This document shows positions 43,974 through 52,208 of a stretch of 64,000 nucleotides of DNA, in pieces. The stretch covers positions 116,378 through 180,377 of the forward strand of contig NZ_JAFFIX010000015.1 of assembly GCF_016916835.1 (NCBI RefSeq). The letters run 5' to 3'. The notes beneath the pieces are model-generated. The model was not told the DNA's origin. It searched no databases and saw nothing but the letters and a program-made list of their open reading frames with translations. The position numbers were made by a program, and so were the translations under genes. Numbering within the stretch: position 1 is the stretch's first letter; each line of letters opens with the position of its first letter. The DNA is from Actinacidiphila bryophytorum (lineage in GTDB: Bacteria > Actinomycetota > Actinomycetes > Streptomycetales > Streptomycetaceae).

Positions 43974-44915
43974 TCAACCGGCCCCCACCGGCGGCGGCGT
44001 CCCGGCGGTCGCCGTCCGCGCGGCGGCCGGGACGCGGGCCACCCGCCTGATGACCTCCACCGCACGTACCAGGTGCGGTTCCGACCGGTCGGCACGGTGG
44101 GCGACGGCCAGGTCGACGCCGGCGGCCGGCCGGACGAGCGGCCGGTAGACCACACCGGGCAGGGTCAGCGCCGCGACAGGGCCGGGTACGACGGCCGCCC
44201 CCAGCCCGCCTGCCACCAGGGTGACCAGCGTGGAGGTCTCGCCGACCTCGTGCCGGATCCGCGGCTCGACGCCGGCGCCGCGCAGCACTCGCACGACGAC
44301 GTGGTACATCACGGAACGGCGGTCCGCCGAGTGCACGATCAGGTCCGTGCCGGCCAGGTCCGCCGCGCGCACCTGCCGCCGCCCGGCGAGGCGGTGGCCG
44401 GCCGGCAGTGCCACCACCAGCCGGTCGCGGCGCAACCTGTGCGCCACCAGCGAGGAGTCCGCCGCCTGCGGCCGCAGCAGGGCAACGTCGACGGCACCGC
44501 TGCGCAGGGCGTCGGCCTGGTCCGGCGCGAGCATCTCGCCGCGGAAGGAGAAGTCGATCCCGGGCAGTTCGGCGGACAGGCTGCGGGAGATCGCCGGCAG
44601 GAGGCTGTAGGTCGCCGACCCCACGCAGCCGATCGCCAGCCGGCCGGTGACGCCGTCCGCGACGCGGCGCGCCAGGTCCGCCGCCTCGTCGACGCCGGCC
44701 AGGATGGCGTGGACGCGCTCCAGGTAGGCGCGGCCGGCGTCGGTGAGGTCCACCCGGCGGGTCGTGCGGTGCAGGAGTTCGACCCCCAGTTCGCCCTCCA
44801 GCTGCCGGACCGCCTGGGACAGCGGCGGCTGGGCCATGTGCAGCCGCTCGGCGGCGCGGCCGAAGTGGCGCTCCTCGGCGACGGCCGCGAAGTAGCGCAG
44901 GTGGCGGAGATCCAT
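43974..44915 (-). CDS. LysR-type regulator (PcaQ/CatR-like position)
   Basis: 313 residues from ATG 44915 (GAGAGG site). The LysR helix-turn-helix is MDLRHLRYFAAVAEERHFGR then AAERLHMAQPPLSQAVRQLE. The effector domain includes LAIGCVGSATYSLLP and ETSTLVTLVAGGLGAAVVPG. It is divergent from pcaIJ, the classic position of a beta-ketoadipate-pathway activator. A longer GTG start at 44924 is possible. Confidence 0.88.
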   Translation of the reverse strand: MDLRHLRYFAAVAEERHFGRAAERLHMAQPPLSQAVRQLEGELGVELLHRTTRRVDLTDAGRAYLERVHAILAGVDEAADLARRVADGVTGRLAIGCVGSATYSLLPAISRSLSAELPGIDFSFRGEMLAPDQADALRSGAVDVALLRPQAADSSLVAHRLRRDRLVVALPAGHRLAGRRQVRAADLAGTDLIVHSADRRSVMYHVVVRVLRGAGVEPRIRHEVGETSTLVTLVAGGLGAAVVPGPVAALTLPGVVYRPLVRPAAGVDLAVAHRADRSEPHLVRAVEVIRRVARVPAAARTATAGTPPPVGAG

Positions 44916-44938
44916 AGCGCACACCTCTCAATCGGATG

Positions 44939-44961
44939 CCATATGGATACTTCACCGTATC
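44939..44961. promoter_or_regulatory. LysR operator candidate between LysR gene and pcaI
   Basis: CCATATGG (44939-44946) overlaps a GATAC-N6-GTATC dyad (44946-44961) 24 bp before the LysR start. Spacing is close to but not exactly the T-N11-A rule. Confidence 0.45.
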
Positions 44962-45055
44962 GCCGACCGGTCCTAGGTTGTCCGGGTGAGCGCTTTCGTC
45001 CGCCCGGCGACCCGCGGATGCCGGCCGTCGTGAGGGAGAACGTGGAGGCCCGGGT

Positions 45056-45751
45056 ATGAGCCGTGCACGAGTGCTGGAGACCTGCGACGAGGCGGTGGCG
45101 GGCATCCAGCACGGTTCGACCGTCCTGGTCGGCGGCTTCGGCTTCGCGGGGATGCCGTTCGACCTGATCGACGCCCTCATCCGGCAGGGGGCGGCGGATC
45201 TGACGGTCGTGTCCAACAACGCAGGCAACGGCGACGTCGGCCTGGCGGCGCTGCTGAAGGCCGGCCGCGTGCGGAAGGTGGTCTGCTCCTTTCCGCGGCA
45301 GGCCGACTCCCATGTCTTCGACGAGCTGTACCGGGCCGGGAAGATCGAACTCGAACTGGTGCCGCAGGGCAACCTCGCCGAGCGGCTGCGCGCCGCCGGC
45401 GCGGGCATCGGCGCCTTCTACTGCCCCACCGGGGTGGGTACCCCGCTGGCCGAGGGCAAGGAGACCAGGACCATCGACGGCCGCGACCATGTGCTGGAGT
45501 ACCCGATCAGGGGCGACTACGCGCTGATCTGCGCGCACCGGGCCGACCCGATGGGCAACCTCGTCTACCGCAAGACCGCCCGCAACTTCGGCCCCGTCAT
45601 GGCCACCGCGGCCGGCACGACGATCGTGCAGGTCGGCGAGGTCGTCGCGCTCGGGGAGATCAGTCCTGAGGCGGTCGTCACGCCGTCCATCCACGTCGAC
45701 CGGATCGTCGCGGTCGAGGTCCGTCGGCACACCGTCCAGGGGGCGCGATGA
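45056..45751 (+). CDS. pcaI: 3-oxoadipate CoA-transferase subunit A
   Basis: 231 residues. The CoA-transferase alpha-subunit motifs GSTVLVGGFGFAGMP (GGFG loop), TVVSNNAGNGDVGLAALL and PTGVGTPLAEGKE are present. With PcaJ it moves CoA from succinyl-CoA to 3-oxoadipate. The ATG follows a GGAGG site; the stop overlaps the PcaJ ATG. Acetoacetate transferases are similar, but the pca genes nearby support this role. Confidence 0.88.
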   Translation: MSRARVLETCDEAVAGIQHGSTVLVGGFGFAGMPFDLIDALIRQGAADLTVVSNNAGNGDVGLAALLKAGRVRKVVCSFPRQADSHVFDELYRAGKIELELVPQGNLAERLRAAGAGIGAFYCPTGVGTPLAEGKETRTIDGRDHVLEYPIRGDYALICAHRADPMGNLVYRKTARNFGPVMATAAGTTIVQVGEVVALGEISPEAVVTPSIHVDRIVAVEVRRHTVQGAR

Positions 45752-46434
45752 GCATCCTGACACCCACCGGGGCGGGCGCCGCCGAGCACCTCGGCCGCGG
45801 ACCGCTGACCGCGGACGAACTCGCCGCCGTCATCGCCCGCGACATCCCCGAGGGCGCCTACGTCAACCTCGGCATCGGCCGGCCCACCCGGATCGCCGAC
45901 CACCTGCCCGAGGACTGCGGCGTCGTTCTCCACACGGAGAACGGCATGCTGCACATGGGTCCTGCCGCGCAGGGCGCCCAGGTGGACCCGGACCTCACCA
46001 ACGCGGGCAAGGTCCCCGTCACCGAGCTGCCGGGAGCGGCCTACTTCCACCAGGCCGACTCCTTCGCGATGATGCGCGGCGGCCACCTCGACGTCTGCGT
46101 GCTCGGCGCCTTCCAGGTGAGCACGACCGGCGACCTCGCCAACTGGCACACCGGCAGGTCCGACGACATACCGGCGGTCGGGGGCGCCATGGACCTCGCC
46201 GTCGGAGCGAAGGCCGTGTACGTGATGATGTCGCTCTTCACCAAGGAGGGCGAAGCCAAGCTCGTCCCGTCCTGCACGTACCCGCTCACCGGTGTGCGCT
46301 GCGTCGGCCGGGTCTACACCGACCACGCCGCCTTCGACATCACGCCGGAGGGCGCGCGCATCCGGGAGACGTGGGGCAGCACGCAGGCCGACCTGATCGC
46401 GCGGCTGGCCGCCGCAGCCGCGCCCCGCGGGTGA
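45748..46434 (+). CDS. pcaJ: 3-oxoadipate CoA-transferase subunit B
   Basis: 228 residues. NLGIGRPTRIADHLP and the catalytic Glu in HTENGMLHMGP mark the beta subunit; AMMRGGHLDVCVLGAFQVS is also conserved. Coupled to PcaI through an ATGA overlap. It ends 7 bp before the convergent MFS gene. Confidence 0.9.
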   Translation: MSILTPTGAGAAEHLGRGPLTADELAAVIARDIPEGAYVNLGIGRPTRIADHLPEDCGVVLHTENGMLHMGPAAQGAQVDPDLTNAGKVPVTELPGAAYFHQADSFAMMRGGHLDVCVLGAFQVSTTGDLANWHTGRSDDIPAVGGAMDLAVGAKAVYVMMSLFTKEGEAKLVPSCTYPLTGVRCVGRVYTDHAAFDITPEGARIRETWGSTQADLIARLAAAAAPRG

Positions 46435-46441
46435 CGGCCGC

Positions 46442-48058
46442 TCAGGCAGCGCTGGTGGCCTCGTCGCTGGTCGCGGAGCGGCCGCGCAGGGCGACCAGTG
46501 CGAGCAGCGCGGAGAAGAGCGCCGCGCAGCCGCAGACCACGAATCCGATCGCGTACCCGTGTCCGAGGGCGTCCTGCGCCAGCGGATGCAGGCCGGCCAG
46601 CTTCGGCGACGCGGCGGAGGCCCCGTTGACCGCCAGCGGGCCGCCTTCCTCCAGCACCGCGGAACCGGCGCCCTTGACCGGAGCGGGGAGGGCGGAGCCG
46701 TCGAGCGCGGAGGAGAAGCTGCTCGCCGCGCGGCTCAGGGCGACGGCACCGATGATCGCCGGGCCGAGCGTGAAGCCGAAGTCGCGCAACAGGTTGGTCG
46801 TCGCACTCGCCATCCCGGCCAGCCGCAGCGGTACGGTGTTCACCGCGGTGGCGGTGATCGAGGAGACGGTGACCGCGAAGCCCAGGCCGACCAGGCCCAG
46901 CGGCACGATCAGCGAGGCGTACGCGCGGTCGCTGATCGGCAGGGTGGCAGCCCAGTAGTCGCCGGCCGCCATCAGCACCAGGCCCGACCCGAGGATCAGC
47001 CGCGGCGCCACCGTCCTCAGCAGCCGCTCTGTCACCGGCAGCACTGCCAGGGCTATGCCGTTGAGCAGCAGGAAGGCCATGCCGGTGCGCATCGGCCGCT
47101 GGTCCTGGACCGGGCCCAGCCGGATGCTGACCGCGTAGGCGGTTCCCAGGAAGGCGAACATGCCGACCACGGCCACGACCGATGCCACCGCGAAGGACCG
47201 GTTGCGGAACAGGTCCAGCCGCAGCAGCGGCGACTTGGCCCGCAGTTCCGCGACGACGAAGGCCGCCACGAACAGCGCCGCCAGCACGAACGCGACGACG
47301 ATCGCGGGTGAGCCCCAGCCGTCGGTCGGGCCCTGGATGATGGCGTACAGCAGGGCGAACAGCCCCAGGCCGATGGTCAGCTGTCCCGCCGGGTCCAGGG
47401 AACGGCCTTCGGGCGAGCGGGAGTTGACGGCGAACCTGGCACTGACCGCGGCACTCGCGACGCCGATGGCCATCACCACGACGAAGGACCAGCGCCAGGA
47501 CCCGTAGGTCGCGGTGATGCCGCCGAGCAGCGGGGCCAGGAAGCCGCCGGTGGACAGCAGCGCCGCCCACAGCGCGATCACCCGGGCGCGCTGGGCGTGC
47601 GAGGTGGTGCCGGCGGCGAGGATCGCCAGCGAGGTCGGGAAGAGCGCCGCAGCCCCGAGCCCGGCGAGCGCCTGGCCGACCCACAGCTGGTGGATGCCCG
47701 AGGACGTCGTGCTGACCAGTTCGCCCACGGCGAGCAGGGCGGCGCCGCCGACCAGCAGCCGCTTGCGGCCGAACAGGTCGCCCAGGAGGCCGAAGGTCAG
47801 CTCCAGCACGGCGACGGGGAGCAGGAAGGCGTCCGATATCCAGGTCAGCTGGGAGCCGACCGGATGCAGGTCGGTCTGGAACAGCCCGTTGAGGGTGGCC
47901 GGGATGGCCAGGCCTATCTGGGCGAGGCAGACGGCGAGCAGCCCTGCGACCAGCGTGCCCTTGCTGAGGCCCGGGCCGGAGGTGGCGGTGGCGGTTGCGC
48001 CGCTCGGGGTGGCGAGGGACCGCAGGAGGGCCGGTGCACGGGACGGCAGTCGAGGCAT
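46442..48058 (-). CDS. MFS transporter, DHA2 (14-TM) type
   Basis: 538 residues from ATG 48058; an in-frame ATG at 48073 is possible. It has motif A (FGLLGDLFGRKRLLVGGAAL), motif C-like GGFLAPLLGGI and around 14 hydrophobic segments. DHA2 pumps export drugs or organic cations; within this locus it might move aromatic acids. It has its own promoter candidate (48106-48135), separate from PaaX. Confidence 0.85.
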   Translation of the reverse strand: MPRLPSRAPALLRSLATPSGATATATSGPGLSKGTLVAGLLAVCLAQIGLAIPATLNGLFQTDLHPVGSQLTWISDAFLLPVAVLELTFGLLGDLFGRKRLLVGGAALLAVGELVSTTSSGIHQLWVGQALAGLGAAALFPTSLAILAAGTTSHAQRARVIALWAALLSTGGFLAPLLGGITATYGSWRWSFVVVMAIGVASAAVSARFAVNSRSPEGRSLDPAGQLTIGLGLFALLYAIIQGPTDGWGSPAIVVAFVLAALFVAAFVVAELRAKSPLLRLDLFRNRSFAVASVVAVVGMFAFLGTAYAVSIRLGPVQDQRPMRTGMAFLLLNGIALAVLPVTERLLRTVAPRLILGSGLVLMAAGDYWAATLPISDRAYASLIVPLGLVGLGFAVTVSSITATAVNTVPLRLAGMASATTNLLRDFGFTLGPAIIGAVALSRAASSFSSALDGSALPAPVKGAGSAVLEEGGPLAVNGASAASPKLAGLHPLAQDALGHGYAIGFVVCGCAALFSALLALVALRGRSATSDEATSAA

Positions 48059-48105
48059 GAGGAGGCTCCACATTCGGGGGGCGGGGAGCGAGCCGAAGTG
48101 CGATG

Positions 48106-48135
48106 AATGTAGGTCTGCCTCATGATTGCCGTCAA
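48106..48135 (-). promoter_or_regulatory. Sigma70-type promoter for the DHA2 transporter
   Basis: On the minus strand TTGACG (48135-48130), an 18-bp spacer and TACATT (48111-48106) precede the transporter start by 48 bp. Confidence 0.5.
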
Positions 48136-48153
48136 TGGAGTGACGAATATTGT

Positions 48154-48993
48154 TCAGCTGAGGTCGAGGGTGTCGAGCAACTGCGCTGCGGCCTGCGCCG
48201 CCTGGCGCTCCCAGCGGCGGGCCAGGCCCCGGAAGACGGTCTCGGCGCGCGCCGCGGGCCAGTCCGCGGGCAGGTGCTCGGCGGGCAGGTGCGGGTCCTG
48301 CCGCACCAGGCCGAGCCAGTCGGTGTGCAGCAGCAGTTGGGCGGCCAGCTCGCCGGGGAAGCCGGGGACCGGCTCGGTGCGGTCCCAGCGCTCGAGGAAG
48401 GACCGGTAGCGGGCGCCGATGGCGGGCACGTCGAAGGCCTGCTCCAGGACCTCGCGGGCCTCGGTCGGCTCGGCCGCCGTCGCCCGGAAGACCCGCAGGT
48501 AGGCGTCGAGGCCCAGGCCGGCCATCGCCTCGGGCACGTCGACCGGTGCGGGAGCCACCCACAGCCCGTTCTGCAGCGGGCCGAAGCCGGCCCAGATCAG
48601 CCGGGAGCGCAGGTCGTGGCGTTCGCTGCGCCAGGCCTCGGGGAGCGAGAAGCCGACCATGGTCCACTGCCCGTCCCAGCCGCGGTTGACCGCGCCGGTG
48701 CGCCAGACCCGGTCCCGCCCGTCCGCCAGCACCTGGGCCGCGTGCGGGGTGAGCCCGAAGTAGGTCCTGCGGCCCTGCCGGTGCCGTTCCAGCAGCCCCC
48801 GTTTGACCATCCGGTTGAGGGTGGTGCGCACCGCCTCCTCGCTGACCCCCACCTCTTCGAGCACCGCGATGACGCTGCCGGAGGACACCGCGAGTGGCCG
48901 GCCGAGCAGGTGGATGCCGAAGAAGGTCAGCATCAGGGACTGGGTGCGCGGTTCTGGCGCATCGAAGGGCGTGTCGGCGCTGATCACGGGCAC
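48154..48993 (-). CDS. PaaX family transcriptional regulator
   Basis: 279 residues from GTG 48993 (GTG 48987 is an alternative). The N-terminal winged helix has LMLTFFGIHLLGRP and EEAVRTTLNRMVKRGLLERH; the middle has WDGQWTMVGFSLPEAWRSER, typical of PaaX. These repress phenylacetate or related aromatic pathways through CoA-thioester effectors. No paa genes are in the window, so its target may be the transporter or the neighbouring pca genes. Confidence 0.85.
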   Translation of the reverse strand: MPVISADTPFDAPEPRTQSLMLTFFGIHLLGRPLAVSSGSVIAVLEEVGVSEEAVRTTLNRMVKRGLLERHRQGRRTYFGLTPHAAQVLADGRDRVWRTGAVNRGWDGQWTMVGFSLPEAWRSERHDLRSRLIWAGFGPLQNGLWVAPAPVDVPEAMAGLGLDAYLRVFRATAAEPTEAREVLEQAFDVPAIGARYRSFLERWDRTEPVPGFPGELAAQLLLHTDWLGLVRQDPHLPAEHLPADWPAARAETVFRGLARRWERQAAQAAAQLLDTLDLS

Positions 48994-49067
48994 AGCGTAG
49001 AGCTGCGGGCCGGAGCCGGGCGAGAAGGACGCCGATTCTGTGACGACCGTCTCGAACCAGACATGCG

Positions 49068-50711
49068 TCAGTCGGGGGCGGGCAGCTGGGAGTCGCCCAC
49101 CACCGCGAGGTCGGCGCTGATCCGTGCCGCCGTCTCGCGCAGCGCCGGGAGAACCCTGGTCCGCGCCTCCTCGGCGGAGGTGCGCCCGGCGTGCAGCGAG
49201 ACGTTGGCCGCGGCGACCACCTGGCCGCCACGGCCCCGTACCGGAACGGCGACGGAGCGCAGGCCCTCCTCCAACTCCTGGTCCACCAGCGCGAATCCGT
49301 CGTCGGCGACGCGGTCGAGTACGACGGCGAGCCCGGCGGGGTCGGTGAGGGTGAGACCGGTGAGCGGCCGGAGCCCCGCGCCGGAGAGCCACCGCTCTCG
49401 CTCGGCGGCGGGCAGCGCGGCCAGCAGGACCCGACCCAGCGAGGTGGCGTGCGCCGGCAGGCGCGTCCCCGGGGCGAGGGCGACGCGTACGGTACGGCTC
49501 GCCGCCACCCGGACGACGTAGCGGATGTCGTCCCCGTCCAGGACCGCCACCGATGCGGAGTCGTTCACCCGGCGCACCAGCTCGGCCAGGTGCGGCGCGG
49601 CGATCTCGCCCAGGGCCAGGCCCGACAGGGGCGCGTATCCCAGGTCGAGCACCCGGGGCAGTGGGCGGAAGAGCCGCTCGTCGGAGGTCGCGTAGCCGAG
49701 CTCTTGGAGCGTCAGCAGCGAGCGGCGGGCGGTGGCGCGGGCGAGCCCCGTGGCGTGGGCGACCTCCGAGAGCGTCATACCTCCGGGGCCCTCGCCGAGG
49801 GCGGTGAGCACGGCAAGACCACGGGCGAGGGACTGCAGGTACTGCGGCCCCGCCGCCCTCTTGGCGTCGGCGGTCGCGTCGGCCGCGGCCGGGGCGGGCC
49901 GGCCGGCGGCCGGCGCTTTCAGGGCCGCCGTCATACGGCCGGCCGTGCGCTGCAGCCTGTCCCAGGCTAACTCCCGCAGCCGGTCGGCGCCGTGGCGGCT
50001 GGTGTGGCTGACGATGCTCAGCGCGCAGACGACCCTGCCACCCGGGTCGAGGACCGGGACGGCGACCGCCACCAGGCCCGGCTCGACCAGCTGGTCGTCC
50101 ACGGCCCAGCCGCGCTCCCCGGCTGCTGCGGCCAGCGCACGGAAGCCGTCCTCCGGCAGATGCGGCGCGGACGGCCGCGGCACGGCGGGGAAGCCCTCGT
50201 CCCGCGGATCGGCCAGCGAACGCCGCCGCCAGGCCGCCCACTGCCCGGCCGACCAGTCGGCCGCGAAGATCGCGCCCGGGGCGCAGCGTTCCGCGGGCAG
50301 CGCGTCCCCGACCCTGAAGGAGACCGACAGGGTCCTACGCCGGGTGTTCTGCACCACGAAGCGGACGGCGTCGCCGTCCGGGACGGCGAGCGACACCGAC
50401 TCGTCCAGCTCCTCCGCCAGTTCGGCGGCGAGCGGGCCGAGCGCGGCCGGGATGCCGCTGCTGCGCAGATAGGCCGCGCCGAGTGCCATCAGCGGGGGAG
50501 CGAGGACAAGGGCGCGCTCCTCCTCGCGCAGGTAGGCCAGCCGGACCAGCGTGGCGGCGATGCGGTCCACGGTCGAGCGCGCCAGGCCTGTCGCCCTTGC
50601 CAGCTCGCTCGCCCGCAGCCGTCCGCCCGGCGCGTGGGCCACCAGGCGGAGCACCGCGAGGCCGCGTTCGAGCGGGCCGACGGACGCGTCGGCGCTGCCG
50701 GTGGGCGGCAT
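49068..50711 (-). CDS. Tandem-fused IclR regulator (two complete IclR units)
   Basis: 547 residues from ATG 50711 (GGAGG site). Two full IclR proteins are fused: HTH 1 (ELARATGLARSTVDRIAATL) with effector domain ~75-250, then HTH 2 (EVAHATGLARATARRSLLTL) with effector domain ~350-540. A ~35-residue Ala/Pro linker joins them. Usual IclR proteins are ~260 residues. PcaU/PcaR/PobR regulators of protocatechuate genes belong to this family; the gene is divergent from pcaHG, so it likely controls it. Confidence 0.88.
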   Translation of the reverse strand: MPPTGSADASVGPLERGLAVLRLVAHAPGGRLRASELARATGLARSTVDRIAATLVRLAYLREEERALVLAPPLMALGAAYLRSSGIPAALGPLAAELAEELDESVSLAVPDGDAVRFVVQNTRRRTLSVSFRVGDALPAERCAPGAIFAADWSAGQWAAWRRRSLADPRDEGFPAVPRPSAPHLPEDGFRALAAAAGERGWAVDDQLVEPGLVAVAVPVLDPGGRVVCALSIVSHTSRHGADRLRELAWDRLQRTAGRMTAALKAPAAGRPAPAAADATADAKRAAGPQYLQSLARGLAVLTALGEGPGGMTLSEVAHATGLARATARRSLLTLQELGYATSDERLFRPLPRVLDLGYAPLSGLALGEIAAPHLAELVRRVNDSASVAVLDGDDIRYVVRVAASRTVRVALAPGTRLPAHATSLGRVLLAALPAAERERWLSGAGLRPLTGLTLTDPAGLAVVLDRVADDGFALVDQELEEGLRSVAVPVRGRGGQVVAAANVSLHAGRTSAEEARTRVLPALRETAARISADLAVVGDSQLPAPD

Positions 50712-50818
50712 CTGACCTCCAGGGGTGCGGCGGGTGCGGCTCACCGTATCCGCGGGTACCCGCGGGCACCTTGTTGACAGGGGGTCGGGCCGGGGCGGAC
50801 ACTCGCAGCCCCAGAATC

Positions 50819-50832
50819 TGAACAATAGTTCA
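50819..50832. promoter_or_regulatory. IclR-type operator candidate upstream of pcaH
   Basis: TGAACAATAGTTCA is a perfect 5-bp dyad (N4 spacer), with a further GCGAAC half-site at about 50837. A palindrome plus extra half-site is the layout known for PcaU/PobR operators. It lies between the fused IclR gene and pcaH. TTGACA at 50774 may be a -35. Confidence 0.5.
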
Positions 50833-50904
50833 CCAGGCGAACACATGGGGCGCCGGCCGGGACCGGCCCTCGCCCCGAGGCGTCGACACCCAGGGGATTC
50901 CGGC

Positions 50905-51645
50905 ATGACACCCGACCAGAACGCCATCGACGCGGAGATGGCCGCTGTCCGACCGGACGGCGGGATCCACCCCCGCCGCGGCTACGGCCCCTACCGCAGC
51001 AGTGCGCTCCGCCACCCCCGCCAGCCCCTCGTCGTAGTCGAGGACCCCGAGTCCGTCGAACTCACCGGGCCGGTCTTCGGCGTCAGCGACGTCACCGACC
51101 TCGACGCCGACCTGACCCGCCGCCACCTGGGCGAGCCGCTGGGCGAGCGGATCACCGTCAGCGGGCGCGTCCTCGACCGCGAGGGCCGCCCCGTGACCGG
51201 GCAGCTGGTGGAGATATGGCAGGCCAACGCCTCCGGGCGGTACGCCCACCAGCGCGACCAGCACCCGGCCCCGCTCGACCCGAACTTCTCCGGCGTCGGG
51301 CGCTGCCTGACCGACGACCGCGGCGGCTACCGGTTCACCACCGTCAAGCCCGGCGCCTACCCGTGGCGCAACCACCGCAACGCCTGGCGGCCCGCGCACA
51401 TCCACTTCTCGCTGTTCGGAAGGGCCTTCGCCCAGCGCCTGGTCACCCAGATGTACTTCCCCGGCGACCCGCTGCACGCCCACGACCCGATCCTGCGCTC
51501 CGTCACGGACGGCTCCGCACGCGACCGGCTCGTCGCCAGTTACGTCCACGAGCTGTCCGAGCCCGAGGTCTCGCTCGGATACCGGTGGGACATCGTCCTC
51601 GACGGTCCGTCGGCCACCTGGGCCGAGAAGGGAGAACCGCGGTGA
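50905..51645 (+). CDS. pcaH: Protocatechuate 3,4-dioxygenase beta subunit
   Basis: 246 residues from ATG 50905. Non-heme Fe(III) ligands are visible: Tyr113 (GRYAHQ), Tyr152 (GAYPWRN), His165 and His167 (AHIHF). The intradiol signature LVEIWQANASGRY is present. Together with PcaG it opens protocatechuate to 3-carboxy-cis,cis-muconate. First gene of pcaHGBL-pobA; the stop overlaps pcaG (GTGA). Confidence 0.95.
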   Translation: MTPDQNAIDAEMAAVRPDGGIHPRRGYGPYRSSALRHPRQPLVVVEDPESVELTGPVFGVSDVTDLDADLTRRHLGEPLGERITVSGRVLDREGRPVTGQLVEIWQANASGRYAHQRDQHPAPLDPNFSGVGRCLTDDRGGYRFTTVKPGAYPWRNHRNAWRPAHIHFSLFGRAFAQRLVTQMYFPGDPLHAHDPILRSVTDGSARDRLVASYVHELSEPEVSLGYRWDIVLDGPSATWAEKGEPR

Positions 51646-52208
51646 GCACGCCGTCCCAGACCGTGGGGCCCTTCTACGGCTACGCGCTGCCCTTCGCCAA
51701 GGGCGGCGAGATCGCACCGGCCGGCGACCCGCGCACCATCACCGTGCACGGCGTCGTCCGCGACGGTAACGGCAGCCCGGTCCCCGACGCGCTGCTGGAG
51801 TTCTGGCAGTCCGCACCCGACGGCAGCCGGACCGGGGCACCCGGGTCGTTGCGCCGTGACCCCGCCGACGGCGCCGTACTCGGCCGCGACGGGGTCGCCT
51901 TCACCGGCTTCGGCCGGGTGGCCACCGACGCCGACGGCCGCTACGCGGTGCGCACCCTTCCCCCGCCCGCGGACGCGCCCTACCTGGCGGTGGTCCTCTT
52001 CGCCCGCGGCCTGCTGCACCACCTCCACACCCGCGCCTACCTGGCCGACCAGGAGGGGGACGCACTGCTTGCCGCGCTGCCCGAGGACAGGCGCGCGACG
52101 CTGATCGCCCGCCAGGAGCGCGAGGGCGTCTACGGCTTCGACATCAGGATCCAGGGGCGCGCGGCGGAGGAGACGGTCTTCCTTGAGTTCCACCGACCCC
52201 GCGGCTGA
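51642..52208 (+). CDS. pcaG: Protocatechuate 3,4-dioxygenase alpha subunit
   Basis: 188 residues from GTG 51642. It has SQTVGPFYGYALPF, VPDALLEFWQSAPDGS and YLAVVLFARGLLHHLHTR, the alpha-subunit pattern, without the beta-type iron ligand set. Its 3' end overlaps the pcaB start by 26 bp. Confidence 0.93.
   Translation: MSTPSQTVGPFYGYALPFAKGGEIAPAGDPRTITVHGVVRDGNGSPVPDALLEFWQSAPDGSRTGAPGSLRRDPADGAVLGRDGVAFTGFGRVATDADGRYAVRTLPPPADAPYLAVVLFARGLLHHLHTRAYLADQEGDALLAALPEDRRATLIARQEREGVYGFDIRIQGRAAEETVFLEFHRPRG

Noticed and set aside
40940..44155. 1071-codon minus-strand frame across NB-ARC and GH43 genes
   Set aside because: It runs antisense through two well-supported genes and a perfect terminator, and its composition is low-complexity Gly/Arg/Val.
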